64,000 nt of DNA. It comes from Xenorhabdus budapestensis. Lineage in GTDB: Bacteria; Pseudomonadota; Gammaproteobacteria; Enterobacterales; Enterobacteriaceae. Each line of letters opens with the position of its first letter. Within the stretch, counting starts at the first letter, position 1. This document shows positions 48,316 to 57,911 of this stretch, one piece after another. The translations under genes were made by a program, and so were the position numbers. The notes under the pieces were generated by a model, which searched no databases, had not been told where the DNA came from, and saw only the letters and a program-made list of their open reading frames with translations. The stretch covers positions 96,068-160,067 of the forward strand of contig NZ_NIBS01000004.1 of NCBI RefSeq assembly GCF_002632465.1. The letters are read 5' to 3'.

Positions 48316-51300
48316 ATGATGATTATTAGAGTAATATTTATATTGCTACTTTTATTCCATTGTAGTAATTCATTTTCTGATAGTGCACTTAAATCGCTAC
48401 CTTTAAAGGCTATTGCAGGGGGAGAAGAAAGTTGTAAGGATATTAACAGCGATAAATGCAAGTCTTGGGTCGTTAGTATTTATTATGTTGATCAAAAAAA
48501 CGAAGAAAAGATGTTATGTACCGGCTCATTGATTGCACCAAACTATGTTCTAACCGCTGCACATTGTGAAGAAGTAAAAGCTAAAAATTATTATGTGATT
48601 AGTTCATATGATAAAAGTAAAAAAGTCACTGCATCTACCTATAATTTTATAAAGATGGAAATTCCGGGGGCATTTGGACCGGATCCGCATGATTTAGCGA
48701 TTTTAAAGCTGGATAAACCGTTAGAGTTGGATGGAAAATATGGCCGCATTCGTCGTTTCTTCAATTATGATGAAGCTTATGAAAAATTAGATAGCAGTTA
48801 TTATCAATCCTCTATTTATGGGTATGGTTATAGAGGAATTGATGAAACAACAGGCGAGCCGAAAAGGAATAGCGACAATGCTCAGTATTATGCTGATGTT
48901 AAAATTGTTTTTCCAGCTTTTGATTATTTTGGCAACCAAGGGCTGATTATAGCAGCAAGTAAAAAGGAAGATTTAAAACCAGGTGTTATACAACATGGGG
49001 ATTCCGGTGGTCCGATTATTTGGAATGATACAATTATTGGAGTGTCTTCCTTTGGATTTGAGGTAGCTAGTGTAAAACAAAAAACTGATAATAAGCGTGA
49101 TTATCCTTTTTTTGTCGTTTCGGATGTTACTGGGAAGTATAATAAGCTCGGTTTTATCGATAAATTTTTTCCTGGCAAATGGTTTTCTCAGACAATGAAG
49201 CAGATCTGGATTGATACCCCAGATTGGAATGCTCATTTAAGAAAGAGAGATGAAGATATTCTTGTTAAGGGATGGGGAAGACCAAAAAGTGTAATAGAAT
49301 TAATTTATTCTATTAATGATGGACAAAAAAAATCATTTAAATGTAAAGATGTTGTTGATAATAATGGAGAATGGAAGTGTAACATCCCGAATAATGATTT
49401 TTTCACTGAAATTAATAAAGAAGAAGAACATAATGTAATTATTACAGCTAAGGAATCATCTGATAATTTATCAGAAAGTGTATCGTGGAGAGAAGATAGC
49501 GTACAAGCAAAAATATCTTCCATTTCAAAAGAGTTTGGTATTGTTTATCCAGCAGATAAATCAACGGTATTTACGAAGGATTTTACGATACGTGGATATG
49601 CTGATCCTGGGTCAACAGTTGAACTTACATTGCAATCTACTGTAGGTGGTGATTTCTATACACAAGACGAACTATGCAAGGGAATAACTGATAGTCAGTT
49701 AATAGAAACAACAGATTATGGATTTTGGTCATGTACTGTAAATTACTCAGTTATTGAAGAATCTGAAGAGCTTAGTAGTGAAACAGAATGGAAAATAACG
49801 GCGATTCAAAAAACTGATAAATTAAATATTTATGATCAAGTTAATATACTGTTTAAACCTAAAGAAATTAAAAGACCAAATATTAAACTAATTAAAGATA
49901 ACTTATACAGCAAGTACAGTAAAATGTTACCTTTTGATCTGGGACTAGATAATGCCGCAAGTTTTTTTTGTTTTTTTAATCAGTCATATTTAGACTGTAA
50001 TGATGTTAATGACAAGATGAGTAGAGTTTATATTCCTAATAAGAAAGTAGATGGATTAAATGCCGGGTTACGGCAATTCAGTATTTTCGCAATACAGAAA
50101 ATTGAGCACGTTGACCCGCTTGATCCAGTCTTATGGAATAGAGCCAGTGAACTAGGAGGGTATTTAAGCCCAACATTTAAGGATAAAAATGATATTAATA
50201 ATCCGAGAGAGATAGATTCCAAAGATCAACAAAATCAATCATTTTCTGGCTATGGCGGTGATAGGCAGAAATATATTTGGCCAAATGGTGATATAATTTT
50301 ACCATCAGAATATTCCATAAACATTAAAGAAGAGGATAAAAATATTTTTTCTCCGATAAAATTAGGTGAACATCGGTTATTTTCTTCTATTCCAATATAT
50401 TCTGGGCAAAACAATCTTCCTGTTTGGGATATTTCTCTTCCATATTATTCATTAAAAGATGGACTTTACTATGTTGAAGTAGCGGATAAATATCATCCAT
50501 TGGGATTGGAGAAATTTAAAAAATATTGGGCAGGTTCACCTCCTGAAAGAAGTTATTTCCGAATAACAACTCCTGAAATTAAAATTACAACTCCCTCTAC
50601 AGGTGAGACAAGCACAGTGGGTACTTCAAGTTTTTTATCAGGTAGTTCTAATGTTCCCGGAGATGAAGTTGATGTCAAAAGGCGCAGAATAGATCTTTTT
50701 TCACCAAAGTTGGAGGGAGGCAATCAAGGACTTGTTAAAGAGACCTCTATCTGTACAGGTGCTGTGGTTAGTGACAATGGTAACTGGCAGTGCGACAGAC
50801 CAATCATTTTTTCTAAGGGTACTTATGAACTCACTGCTGAATTAATTAAAGAAGGGAAAGTGGTTGCCACAGATGTTACACGTCTTACTGTTAAAGATAA
50901 AAATGATGACGATGACAACCCTGAAGAAAAACTTGAAATCGATAATCCCAAGGATAATTCAACTGTTGATCCGGATAACCCAATCCGTCTTTCTGGTAAG
51001 TATGGTGGTTCTGGAGGTAGTGTAGGCGGCGGATTTGGCGGTTTCTTAAGTAGTTTGACCGGAGCAGTTTTTGGCGGTGTTGAATCTTTGGTTGGTTCTG
51101 CCCTCAGCAGTGGTCTTGGCTTCTTTTGGGAGTTTACGATCATGCCTGAGGCTATTTCAGGCGGAGATACTTATACCTTAGGGATGCAGGAAACTAAAAA
51201 TGGGGTACACGTCGGAGATCCTGTCATTTTGCATTTTACTATCCCTATACGTATCACATCTCCTGCCAAGGGAGCGCAATATCGTCTGTACGACGGGATT

Positions 51301-53376
51301 ACCATTGAAGGCCAGGGAAGTCCTGGTCAGCTTGTTCTTGTCGCCGCGACGAAAGAGTTTCTGCCACAAGGAAAGATGACATTACCGATGTCTAATGAGG
51401 GAATAATTTGTTTCGTCACGGTTGATTCAACCGGAAAATGGGCTTGTTCTCATCAACCTGCATTGACGGCGATTAATGAAGGGGTATTTTCTCTGTATGC
51501 CGCTCAGTATAAAAAAACAAGTTCGACGGAGTTTGGCGGGACTTATGAAAGAACTTCGCAAGTGACGCGCAAATACGAAGTCACCAAAACAAAAATACAG
51601 ATTACTCACCCTTCTCATGGAGCAAAGATAACGACGCTGCCTTTTACTATTGCAGGTACGGGTGAAAAAGGGGCTGAGGTATATATCAAGGGGTTTGGAG
51701 GCACTAAAGATTGTAATACCGCCGTTGACGCATCGGGTAAATGGTCTTGTGGACCTTATCAGCCGGAAGGGGGGAAATATTCTGTTGCAGCAGAGCAGTT
51801 TATTGATAACACATTGAACTCAAGTTCATCTGTTTCTTTTGAAGTACAAACCAAAACCATTAAGCCAGTGGTTATCACACAACCACACAACGGCGGCGTG
51901 TATCAGCATCTCGAAAACATTCTGCCTAAAGGCACCGGAGAGCCGGGAACGGTAGTGTGTCTGGACAAGAAAGCGTTGTCACAGATCTGTCAGAATGGAG
52001 TCACAGTGGATGATAAAGGGCATTGGGAATGGATTGATGGTTTGGATACTTCCGTCAGAGGAGAACAAAAACTGGCAGCTACAGCCTTTTTGGACAAGAT
52101 AAGGCAATCCACCGCGAAAGTTACATTTGAGATAGTTCCTGCTCCCGGAGAAATCAAGCTAACAGTGAAATCCCCTAAGGAAGCTGAAATCATAAAAACA
52201 CCTTCATATACCTTTAGTGGTACGATGCCGGGTAATGCAAAAACCGTTACGGTAAAAGCATTTGGCGGTCATGATGATTGCTCTGCGAAACTCAATAAGG
52301 AAGATTACACCTGGACATGTGGGCCTTATAGTTCTGTGCCGGGGGATTACGATGTGACAATTGTGGATGATGCAGGCTCTCAGATTATTAGAGGTTTTAA
52401 AGTGCGTTATGGGGCTAATTTACAAATGCGTGTGCTTAGGCCTGCGGAAGGGGAACAAATTGCGACTCCGACGTATGCTATCAATGGTAAGGGGCAGGCG
52501 GGGGCCCGTATCACAGTTTCTCTTTCCGGTAAGCAAATCTGCGAAGTTGATGTGGATGAAAATCAGAATTGGGTTTGTCCTGACGAAATCGAATCCAAAC
52601 CGGGAGATTATAGGATTTTGGCACAGCAATGGGTAGATAATGAGCCTCCAGGAAAGCCAGTAACACGTAATTTTGAAGTGATTTACATATCGGATATTAC
52701 TATTAATCCTACAGCTAAACCGATCTGTACAGCTTCAAGTGCAAGTAAAATTGCAAAATCATCAGAGGAATTTACTCCCATGATGAAAAGTAATGGGACT
52801 ATTTCTATTCCTATTACAGGAACAGCAACAAAAGGTGCTTATATTTCTTTGAAAGCTACATCTGAAAATGGAGATTCTCGGAACTGTGGCCCTGTACAGG
52901 TTTCAAAAACGGATGGTAAATGGAGTTGTAGTCTACATAATGTACAGCCGGGAACATATCAGATAGAAGCCACACAATCTATTACGGTTAATGACCAGCT
53001 TCATAAAAAAATGAAAGAAGGTAGTGTTGATGCGTCTGTTTTGAGTATTTCAGTACCGTCAGAAGGGGCTGTTAAAGTTTCATATCATCCTCCAATAGAT
53101 GTGAAAGTAACGGGAAATGCGCTGCCAAAAATAAAATTTTCATATAACGTTCAGAATGATGGGGATTTTTTTTGTCATAGAACTCTTTTACCTAAAGAGC
53201 CCTTTCCACCTAGAGATACTAAAAAAGGAAGTATAGTGGCTGATGATCAGGGATACTGGCATTTTGACGCAAAACTCAGTCAATTTGGAAAGCAAAATAT
53301 AACGGTTTCTGCACAATTTTGTGGGCAATTCATTCAGGTTGAAAGAAAGTTTTGTTATCGTCCATATATGAGATGA
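48316..53376 (+). CDS. Secreted trypsin-fold serine protease with multiple Ig-like modules
   Basis: A 1686-residue modular protein. A signal peptide occupies residues 1-20. An S1 (trypsin-fold) protease domain lies at about 30-275, with the triad His83 (TAAHC), Asp126 (HDLAIL) and Ser230 (GDSGGP). The S1-pocket position six before the serine is valine rather than aspartate, so trypsin-like cleavage after Arg/Lys is not predicted. At least nine Ig-like modules follow, many ending in a D..G.W.C strand, for example near residues 1095-1185 (IQITHPSHGAKI...IAGTGEKGAEVYIKGFGG) and 1275-1465. Residues about 895-940 are a Gly/Ser/Leu/Phe-rich stretch, preceded by an Asp-rich linker. AAGGAG supports the start at 48316 over an ATG 13 codons earlier. 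GC content is low at both ends and higher at about 50.9-52.7 kb. A surface adhesin/protease aimed at host or competitor proteins is inferred. Confidence 0.85.
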   Translation: MMIIRVIFILLLLFHCSNSFSDSALKSLPLKAIAGGEESCKDINSDKCKSWVVSIYYVDQKNEEKMLCTGSLIAPNYVLTAAHCEEVKAKNYYVISSYDKSKKVTASTYNFIKMEIPGAFGPDPHDLAILKLDKPLELDGKYGRIRRFFNYDEAYEKLDSSYYQSSIYGYGYRGIDETTGEPKRNSDNAQYYADVKIVFPAFDYFGNQGLIIAASKKEDLKPGVIQHGDSGGPIIWNDTIIGVSSFGFEVASVKQKTDNKRDYPFFVVSDVTGKYNKLGFIDKFFPGKWFSQTMKQIWIDTPDWNAHLRKRDEDILVKGWGRPKSVIELIYSINDGQKKSFKCKDVVDNNGEWKCNIPNNDFFTEINKEEEHNVIITAKESSDNLSESVSWREDSVQAKISSISKEFGIVYPADKSTVFTKDFTIRGYADPGSTVELTLQSTVGGDFYTQDELCKGITDSQLIETTDYGFWSCTVNYSVIEESEELSSETEWKITAIQKTDKLNIYDQVNILFKPKEIKRPNIKLIKDNLYSKYSKMLPFDLGLDNAASFFCFFNQSYLDCNDVNDKMSRVYIPNKKVDGLNAGLRQFSIFAIQKIEHVDPLDPVLWNRASELGGYLSPTFKDKNDINNPREIDSKDQQNQSFSGYGGDRQKYIWPNGDIILPSEYSINIKEEDKNIFSPIKLGEHRLFSSIPIYSGQNNLPVWDISLPYYSLKDGLYYVEVADKYHPLGLEKFKKYWAGSPPERSYFRITTPEIKITTPSTGETSTVGTSSFLSGSSNVPGDEVDVKRRRIDLFSPKLEGGNQGLVKETSICTGAVVSDNGNWQCDRPIIFSKGTYELTAELIKEGKVVATDVTRLTVKDKNDDDDNPEEKLEIDNPKDNSTVDPDNPIRLSGKYGGSGGSVGGGFGGFLSSLTGAVFGGVESLVGSALSSGLGFFWEFTIMPEAISGGDTYTLGMQETKNGVHVGDPVILHFTIPIRITSPAKGAQYRLYDGITIEGQGSPGQLVLVAATKEFLPQGKMTLPMSNEGIICFVTVDSTGKWACSHQPALTAINEGVFSLYAAQYKKTSSTEFGGTYERTSQVTRKYEVTKTKIQITHPSHGAKITTLPFTIAGTGEKGAEVYIKGFGGTKDCNTAVDASGKWSCGPYQPEGGKYSVAAEQFIDNTLNSSSSVSFEVQTKTIKPVVITQPHNGGVYQHLENILPKGTGEPGTVVCLDKKALSQICQNGVTVDDKGHWEWIDGLDTSVRGEQKLAATAFLDKIRQSTAKVTFEIVPAPGEIKLTVKSPKEAEIIKTPSYTFSGTMPGNAKTVTVKAFGGHDDCSAKLNKEDYTWTCGPYSSVPGDYDVTIVDDAGSQIIRGFKVRYGANLQMRVLRPAEGEQIATPTYAINGKGQAGARITVSLSGKQICEVDVDENQNWVCPDEIESKPGDYRILAQQWVDNEPPGKPVTRNFEVIYISDITINPTAKPICTASSASKIAKSSEEFTPMMKSNGTISIPITGTATKGAYISLKATSENGDSRNCGPVQVSKTDGKWSCSLHNVQPGTYQIEATQSITVNDQLHKKMKEGSVDASVLSISVPSEGAVKVSYHPPIDVKVTGNALPKIKFSYNVQNDGDFFCHRTLLPKEPFPPRDTKKGSIVADDQGYWHFDAKLSQFGKQNITVSAQFCGQFIQVERKFCYRPYMR

Positions 53377-53435
53377 ATATTTCATCTTTTGATTTGGATT
53401 TATAAGAAATAAAAACAACCAATAATCATGCACTT

Positions 53436-53509
53436 TCAACCCTATCTTCTATATTATCATTGTCACTTGGTACTTGAATCATAGATAGATAGGGTTTCAA
53501 TTTTTTTTC
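53436..53509 (+). terminator. Candidate terminator of the island genes
   Basis: AACCCTATCT (53438-53447) pairs with AGATAGGGTT (53487-53496) across a long AU-rich loop. Eight T residues follow at 53501-53508. It is 60 bp after the protease gene. Confidence 0.6.
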
Positions 53510-53643
53510 CAGTCAATAATGAAATCTATTCAGGAATTAACCCCTTTAATTCCACCTACTGTGTTATTATTCTCGCTTCGTGCTTGATATCACGTGATAG
53601 ATAGTTTTCTTGTTTCCCCACCCAACAAAACAGGTAAAAAACA

Positions 53644-54516
53644 ATGGCTGAAGCTGCCAGTGAAATGACAAGACGCTATGATCTGCATAGCCATACGACT
53701 GCTTCAGATGGCGTTTTATCACCTGAACAGCTCGTGGACAGAGCGATTTCCATGGGCATTGATGTATTAGCAGTCACTGATCATGATACGACGGAAGGTA
53801 TTTCACCTGCCTTAAACTATATCCAGCAAAATAACTTGCCACTAATGTTAATATCCGGCGTTGAAATTTCGACGTTATGGCAGAATTTGGAAATTCATAT
53901 CGTTGGCTTAAATATTGATATCAATTCTGTTTCCTTAAGAAAATTTCTGGCTAATCAGGTTGATTTAAGGAAACAGCGTGGCATTGAAATCGGGCGTCGG
54001 TTAGCTAAAGCAGGTATTCCCGATGCGTGGGAAGGGGCATCTCGATTAGCTAATGGCGGGCAGGTTACTCGCGGACATTTTGCCCGTTATTTGATTGAAG
54101 CGGGAGTTGAGCCGACGATCCAGAAAGTTTTCAAAAAATATCTGGCAAAGGGAAAAATCGGTTATGTTCCGCCCCAATGGTGTACAATCGAGCAGGCTGT
54201 TGAAACCATTCACCAAGCGGGAGGGCAGGCTGTCATTGCTCATCCCGGCAGATATGGTTTGTCGATGAAATGGCTAAAACGCTTAATAGCCTGGTTTCAA
54301 CAACATGGCGGTGATGCAATGGAAGTTGCGCAATGTCAACAAGCACCTAATGAAAGGCAACAACTTGGTCAACTGGCAAGAGAATATGAGCTGAAAGTAT
54401 CATTAGGATCGGATTTTCACCAACCTTGTTCATGGATAGAACTCGGTCGTAATTTGTGGTTACCCGGTGATGTTGTACCGATATGGCACGACTGGTCACG
54501 GCTTGGGGCTGCATAG
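53644..54516 (+). CDS. rnm: RNase AM (PHP-domain 5'-3' exoribonuclease / 3',5'-nucleotide bisphosphatase)
   Basis: This 290-residue PHP-domain phosphoesterase matches E. coli YciV (RnmA/Rnm), reported to trim 5' ends of rRNA and to hydrolyse 3',5'-nucleotide bisphosphates. Metal-binding motifs are YDLHSHTTASDG (residues 12-23), VTDHDTT near residue 45, GVEIST near residue 75, VIAHPGRY near residue 200 and SDFHQP near residue 260. It opens the conserved rnm-yciO-rluB block. In E. coli it directly adjoins trpL, but here the island separates them. Confidence 0.94.
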   Translation: MAEAASEMTRRYDLHSHTTASDGVLSPEQLVDRAISMGIDVLAVTDHDTTEGISPALNYIQQNNLPLMLISGVEISTLWQNLEIHIVGLNIDINSVSLRKFLANQVDLRKQRGIEIGRRLAKAGIPDAWEGASRLANGGQVTRGHFARYLIEAGVEPTIQKVFKKYLAKGKIGYVPPQWCTIEQAVETIHQAGGQAVIAHPGRYGLSMKWLKRLIAWFQQHGGDAMEVAQCQQAPNERQQLGQLAREYELKVSLGSDFHQPCSWIELGRNLWLPGDVVPIWHDWSRLGAA

Positions 54517-54553
54517 AACTTAAAGCTGCATAATAGAAGTAGAGGTTATCATT

Positions 54554-55174
54554 ATGAGCCAGTTTTTTTATATCCACCCTGATAATCCCCAAACCCGTCT
54601 TATTGAGCAAAGTGTAGAGATGCTGAAAAAGGGTGGAGTTGTTATTTATCCTACTGATTCAGGTTATGCCATTGGTTGTTGCCTTGAGAATAAGGATGCC
54701 ATGACCCGTATATGTCGTATCCGTCAATTAGGTGGACGGCACAATTTTACTCTGATGTGTCGTGATCTGTCAGAGATCTCAACTTATGCCCATGTGGACA
54801 ATCAGGCGTTCCGGTTAATCAAGAATAATACTCCCGGCAATTACACCTTTATTTTACAGGCAACAAAAGAAGTACCTCGCCGTTTAATGAACGAGAAACG
54901 TAAAACTATTGGGTTGCGAGTTCCCTCTAATCCTATTGCGCTGGCGTTATTGGAAGCAATGCGTGAACCTTTGATGTCATGTAGCCTGATTTTACCGGGC
55001 AATGACTTTGCCGAGTCTGATCCGGAAGAGATTAAAGATACTTTGAGTAAACAAGTTGATTTAATCATTCACGGTGGCTATCTTGGGCAGCAACCGACAA
55101 CGGTAGTGGATTTAACTGGAGATTCACCAGTGGTTCTTCGCGAAGGCGAAGGTGATGTGACGCCTTTTTTATAA
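54554..55174 (+). CDS. yciO: YciO, Sua5/YrdC-like protein
   Basis: This 206-residue protein has the Sua5/YciO/YrdC fold of the threonylcarbamoyl-AMP synthase family. The KGGVVIYPTDSGYAIGCCLENKDAM and KRKTIGLRVPSNPIALALLE segments are visible. In E. coli YciO lacks the essential tRNA-modification role of TsaC, and its own function remains unclear. It lies 37 bp after rnm and 68 bp before rluB on the same strand. Confidence 0.94.
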   Translation: MSQFFYIHPDNPQTRLIEQSVEMLKKGGVVIYPTDSGYAIGCCLENKDAMTRICRIRQLGGRHNFTLMCRDLSEISTYAHVDNQAFRLIKNNTPGNYTFILQATKEVPRRLMNEKRKTIGLRVPSNPIALALLEAMREPLMSCSLILPGNDFAESDPEEIKDTLSKQVDLIIHGGYLGQQPTTVVDLTGDSPVVLREGEGDVTPFL

Positions 55175-55242
55175 GATGAAGTCCCCACTTTTTTATTTTT
55201 TTATCATACGACGCCTGTGAAGGCGACAACAGAGGTTGCTCA

Positions 55243-56166
55243 ATGAGCGATAAAACAGAAAAGTTACAAAAAATTCTTGCGCGTTCTGGTCATGGCTCAC
55301 GCCGTGAAATTGAAGGATATATTCAACAGGGGCGCATTAGTGTTGATGGTAAGATCGCAACGTTGGGTGATCGAATCGAAGTTAAACCCGCCACAAAAAT
55401 CCGCTTTGACGGACGACTCTTAAATATCAAAGAGTCACAAAAAACAGTTTGTCGTGTTTTGGCTTATTATAAGCCAGAAGGTGAATTGTGCACCCGACAC
55501 GATCCTGAAGGGCGTTCGACGGTGTTTGACCGCCTGCCGAAAATGCAGGGTGCTCGCTGGATTGCTGTAGGACGTCTGGATATCAATACCTGTGGTCTGT
55601 TGTTGTTTACCACAGATGGTGAACTGGCAAACCGTCTGATGCATCCGAGCCGTGAAGTTGAACGTGAATATGCTGTTCGTGTTTTTGGCGAAGTGGACAA
55701 TGCCAAATTGCGTCAGTTGACACAAGGCGTACAACTGGAAGATGGTTCTGCTTCATTTAAAACTATCTCTTTTAAAGGCGGAGAAGGTATAAACCAATGG
55801 TACAACGTCACATTGACAGAAGGACGCAACCGCGAAGTCAGACGCTTGTGGGAAGCGGTTGGGGTACAGGTCAGCCGTTTGATCCGTGTCCGTTACGGTG
55901 ATATTGACCTGCCGAAAGGTTTACCTCGTGGCGGCTGGACTGAATTAGGGCTGGAGCAGACTAACTATTTGCGTGAGTTGGTTGGCCTGAATGAAGAGAC
56001 CGTATCTAAAGTTGCGGTTGAACGCGAACAACGCCGTATCAAAGCCAATCAGATCCGTCGTGCAGTAAGGCGACATGCTCAGGTGACTTCCCGCCCAGCC
56101 GGAAAACGCCCGGCAAGCAGCTCTCGCCAAAATACAGGAAGAAAAACGACGCTTAAAGGCCGTTAA
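55243..56166 (+). CDS. rluB: 23S rRNA pseudouridine(2605) synthase
   Basis: This 307-residue RsuA-family pseudouridine synthase modifies U2605 of 23S rRNA. An S4 RNA-binding domain (about residues 4-62, [18 protein letters not shown]) precedes the catalytic domain, with Asp113 in [14 protein letters not shown] and the [15 protein letters not shown] segment. The tail is strongly basic and Ser/Arg-rich, as in other enteric RluB proteins. Confidence 0.96.
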   Translation: MSDKTEKLQKILARSGHGSRREIEGYIQQGRISVDGKIATLGDRIEVKPATKIRFDGRLLNIKESQKTVCRVLAYYKPEGELCTRHDPEGRSTVFDRLPKMQGARWIAVGRLDINTCGLLLFTTDGELANRLMHPSREVEREYAVRVFGEVDNAKLRQLTQGVQLEDGSASFKTISFKGGEGINQWYNVTLTEGRNREVRRLWEAVGVQVSRLIRVRYGDIDLPKGLPRGGWTELGLEQTNYLRELVGLNEETVSKVAVEREQRRIKANQIRRAVRRHAQVTSRPAGKRPASSSRQNTGRKTTLKGR

Positions 56167-56173
56167 TCTTCTC

Positions 56174-56236
56174 AGGCCGCTATTTCAGTTGAATAAAGCA
56201 GTTGAGTTACTGATCTTTGAAATAGCGGCTTTCATT
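56174..56236. terminator. Hairpin between convergent rluB and btuR
   Basis: GCCGCTATTTCA (56176-56187) pairs with TGAAATAGCGGC (56218-56229) across a 30-base loop, followed by TTTCATT. Confidence 0.65.
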
Positions 56237-56273
56237 AGTTTATTAGTCAATCAATATTTTACTAATCAATATA

Positions 56274-56870
56274 TTACCAATCAATGCCCTTCTGCGCTTT
56301 AATGCCGGCATCAAATGCATGCTTGATTGGTCGCATCTCTGTAATTGTATCCGCAAATTCACGCAGCTCACGATGACAACCTCGTCCGGTAATAATGACG
56401 GACTGGTTGGCAGGGCGCTGTTTGAGGGCTGTAAGAACATCGGTAAGTTCCAGATAACCGTAGTTGACCATATACGTCAGTTCATCAAGCACAACAAGCT
56501 GGATTGAAGAGTCGGATAACAGCGTCAGGGCATGTTGCCACACAAACTGGCAAGCTGCGATGTCAGCTTCACGATTTTGTGTTTCCCATGTAAACCCGGT
56601 TCCCATAACATGAAATTCAACACCGTGCTGTGCCAATAGATTCTTCTCTCCGTTTTCCCATGTTCCTTTGATGAATTGGATCACGCCAGCACGTTGCCCA
56701 TGACCAATGGCGCGGGTAACAGTGCCAAATGCAGCAGTTGTTTTCCCTTTGCCATTTCCGGTGAAGATCATGACAATACCTCGTTCCTGTTGTGCTGCTT
56801 CAATGCGGGCATCAACTTTTTCTTTCAGACGTTGTTGTCTCTTTTGGTACTGGCTGTTATCTCTTGTCAT
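56274..56870 (-). CDS. btuR: Cob(I)yrinic acid a,c-diamide adenosyltransferase
   Basis: This 198-residue CobA-type ATP:corrinoid adenosyltransferase adds the 5'-deoxyadenosyl group to cobalamin precursors. The P-loop is TGNGKGKTTAAFG near residue 37. Further signatures are VIQFIKGTW near residue 65, VVLDELTYMVNYGY near residue 125 and ITGRGCH near residue 155. It overlaps the yciK stop by one base, so the two are translationally coupled, as in E. coli. Confidence 0.95.
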   Translation of the reverse strand: MTRDNSQYQKRQQRLKEKVDARIEAAQQERGIVMIFTGNGKGKTTAAFGTVTRAIGHGQRAGVIQFIKGTWENGEKNLLAQHGVEFHVMGTGFTWETQNREADIAACQFVWQHALTLLSDSSIQLVVLDELTYMVNYGYLELTDVLTALKQRPANQSVIITGRGCHRELREFADTITEMRPIKHAFDAGIKAQKGIDW

Positions 56871-57634
56871 TATTTGGCTGGCCCTGCCTTACGGCCCGGT
56901 TGAGCATCAAAACTAATGCCTGAATCATGCAAACTGTCCTCTCCCATCAGGTAAAGATATACCGGCATAATATCGGCTGGTGTCTTTAATTTCGCCACAT
57001 TCTCATCAGGAAATGCACTGGCACGCATGGTGGTTCGGGTTCCACCTGGATTAATGCAGTTGACCCGCAGAGGTGTATCCTGGTATTCCTCTGCCAGAAC
57101 CTGCATTAAACCTTCTGTAGCAAATTTGGAAACAGAATAAGCGCCCCAGCCACTTCTTCCTTCACGCCCCACACTGGAACTGGTAAATACCAAAGAACCA
57201 TTGGGGGATTTCAGTAACAACGGGATCAAAACCTGAGTCAGCATGAAAGTGGCATTCACATTCACTTGCATAACATTATGCCAAAGTTGAACGGGTTGGT
57301 CTGTGATGGGAGCAACAACCCCCAACAAACCAGCGTTATGTAACATGCCATCCAGACGGGGATAACGTTGTGCCAGTTCATCGGCAAAGGTCTGGCACTC
57401 TTCAGCAGTCACAGTTAAAAGATCCATTGTATAAACAGTAGCAGGTAAACCGCCTTCATATTCGATCTGCTGTTTAACTGCTTCCAGTTTTGCAGTTGTG
57501 CGCCCAAGCAAAATAACCTGTGCGCCGTGGCGGGCATAAGTTAATGCCGCTTCACGACCAATACCATCACCAGCACCAGTAACTAAAATGATTTTCTGTT
57601 GCAGCAGGTCATTATTGGGTTGGTAATCTAACAT
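56870..57634 (-). CDS. yciK: Short-chain dehydrogenase YciK
   Basis: This 254-residue classical short-chain oxidoreductase has the NAD(P) motif VTGAGDGIGREAA near residue 18, LHNAGLLG near residue 95, and the catalytic Ser and YSVSK (Tyr-x3-Lys) near residues 150-167. The physiological substrate is unknown. The ATG at 57634 gives the MLDYQPNNDLL start that matches E. coli MHYQPKQDLL; in-frame starts up to 16 codons upstream are less conserved. It forms an operon with btuR. Confidence 0.93.
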   Translation of the reverse strand: MLDYQPNNDLLQQKIILVTGAGDGIGREAALTYARHGAQVILLGRTTAKLEAVKQQIEYEGGLPATVYTMDLLTVTAEECQTFADELAQRYPRLDGMLHNAGLLGVVAPITDQPVQLWHNVMQVNVNATFMLTQVLIPLLLKSPNGSLVFTSSSVGREGRSGWGAYSVSKFATEGLMQVLAEEYQDTPLRVNCINPGGTRTTMRASAFPDENVAKLKTPADIMPVYLYLMGEDSLHDSGISFDAQPGRKAGPAK

Positions 57635-57911
57635 CTGACTATTTTCCATAAACTGTTTTAAATCTGAAGGTGACATATACAATTTATTATCAGAACAAAA
57701 CTTAGTGCTCTCGTCAAATTGACAAAAGAATGTATGCCCTTTATCTGTATGTGCTTGTATGAGCGATGCTAATGAATGGTTTTGATGGAATAACTTTGAT
57801 AGAACGGAATAGCTTTGATGAAATCGAGAAAAGTAAACTGTTAGAGCGCTATCTCAGGTTTTTAGTTAAAATGAAGCGTATTGTTCATCATAAATGAAGA
57901 AAGGTGGATCT

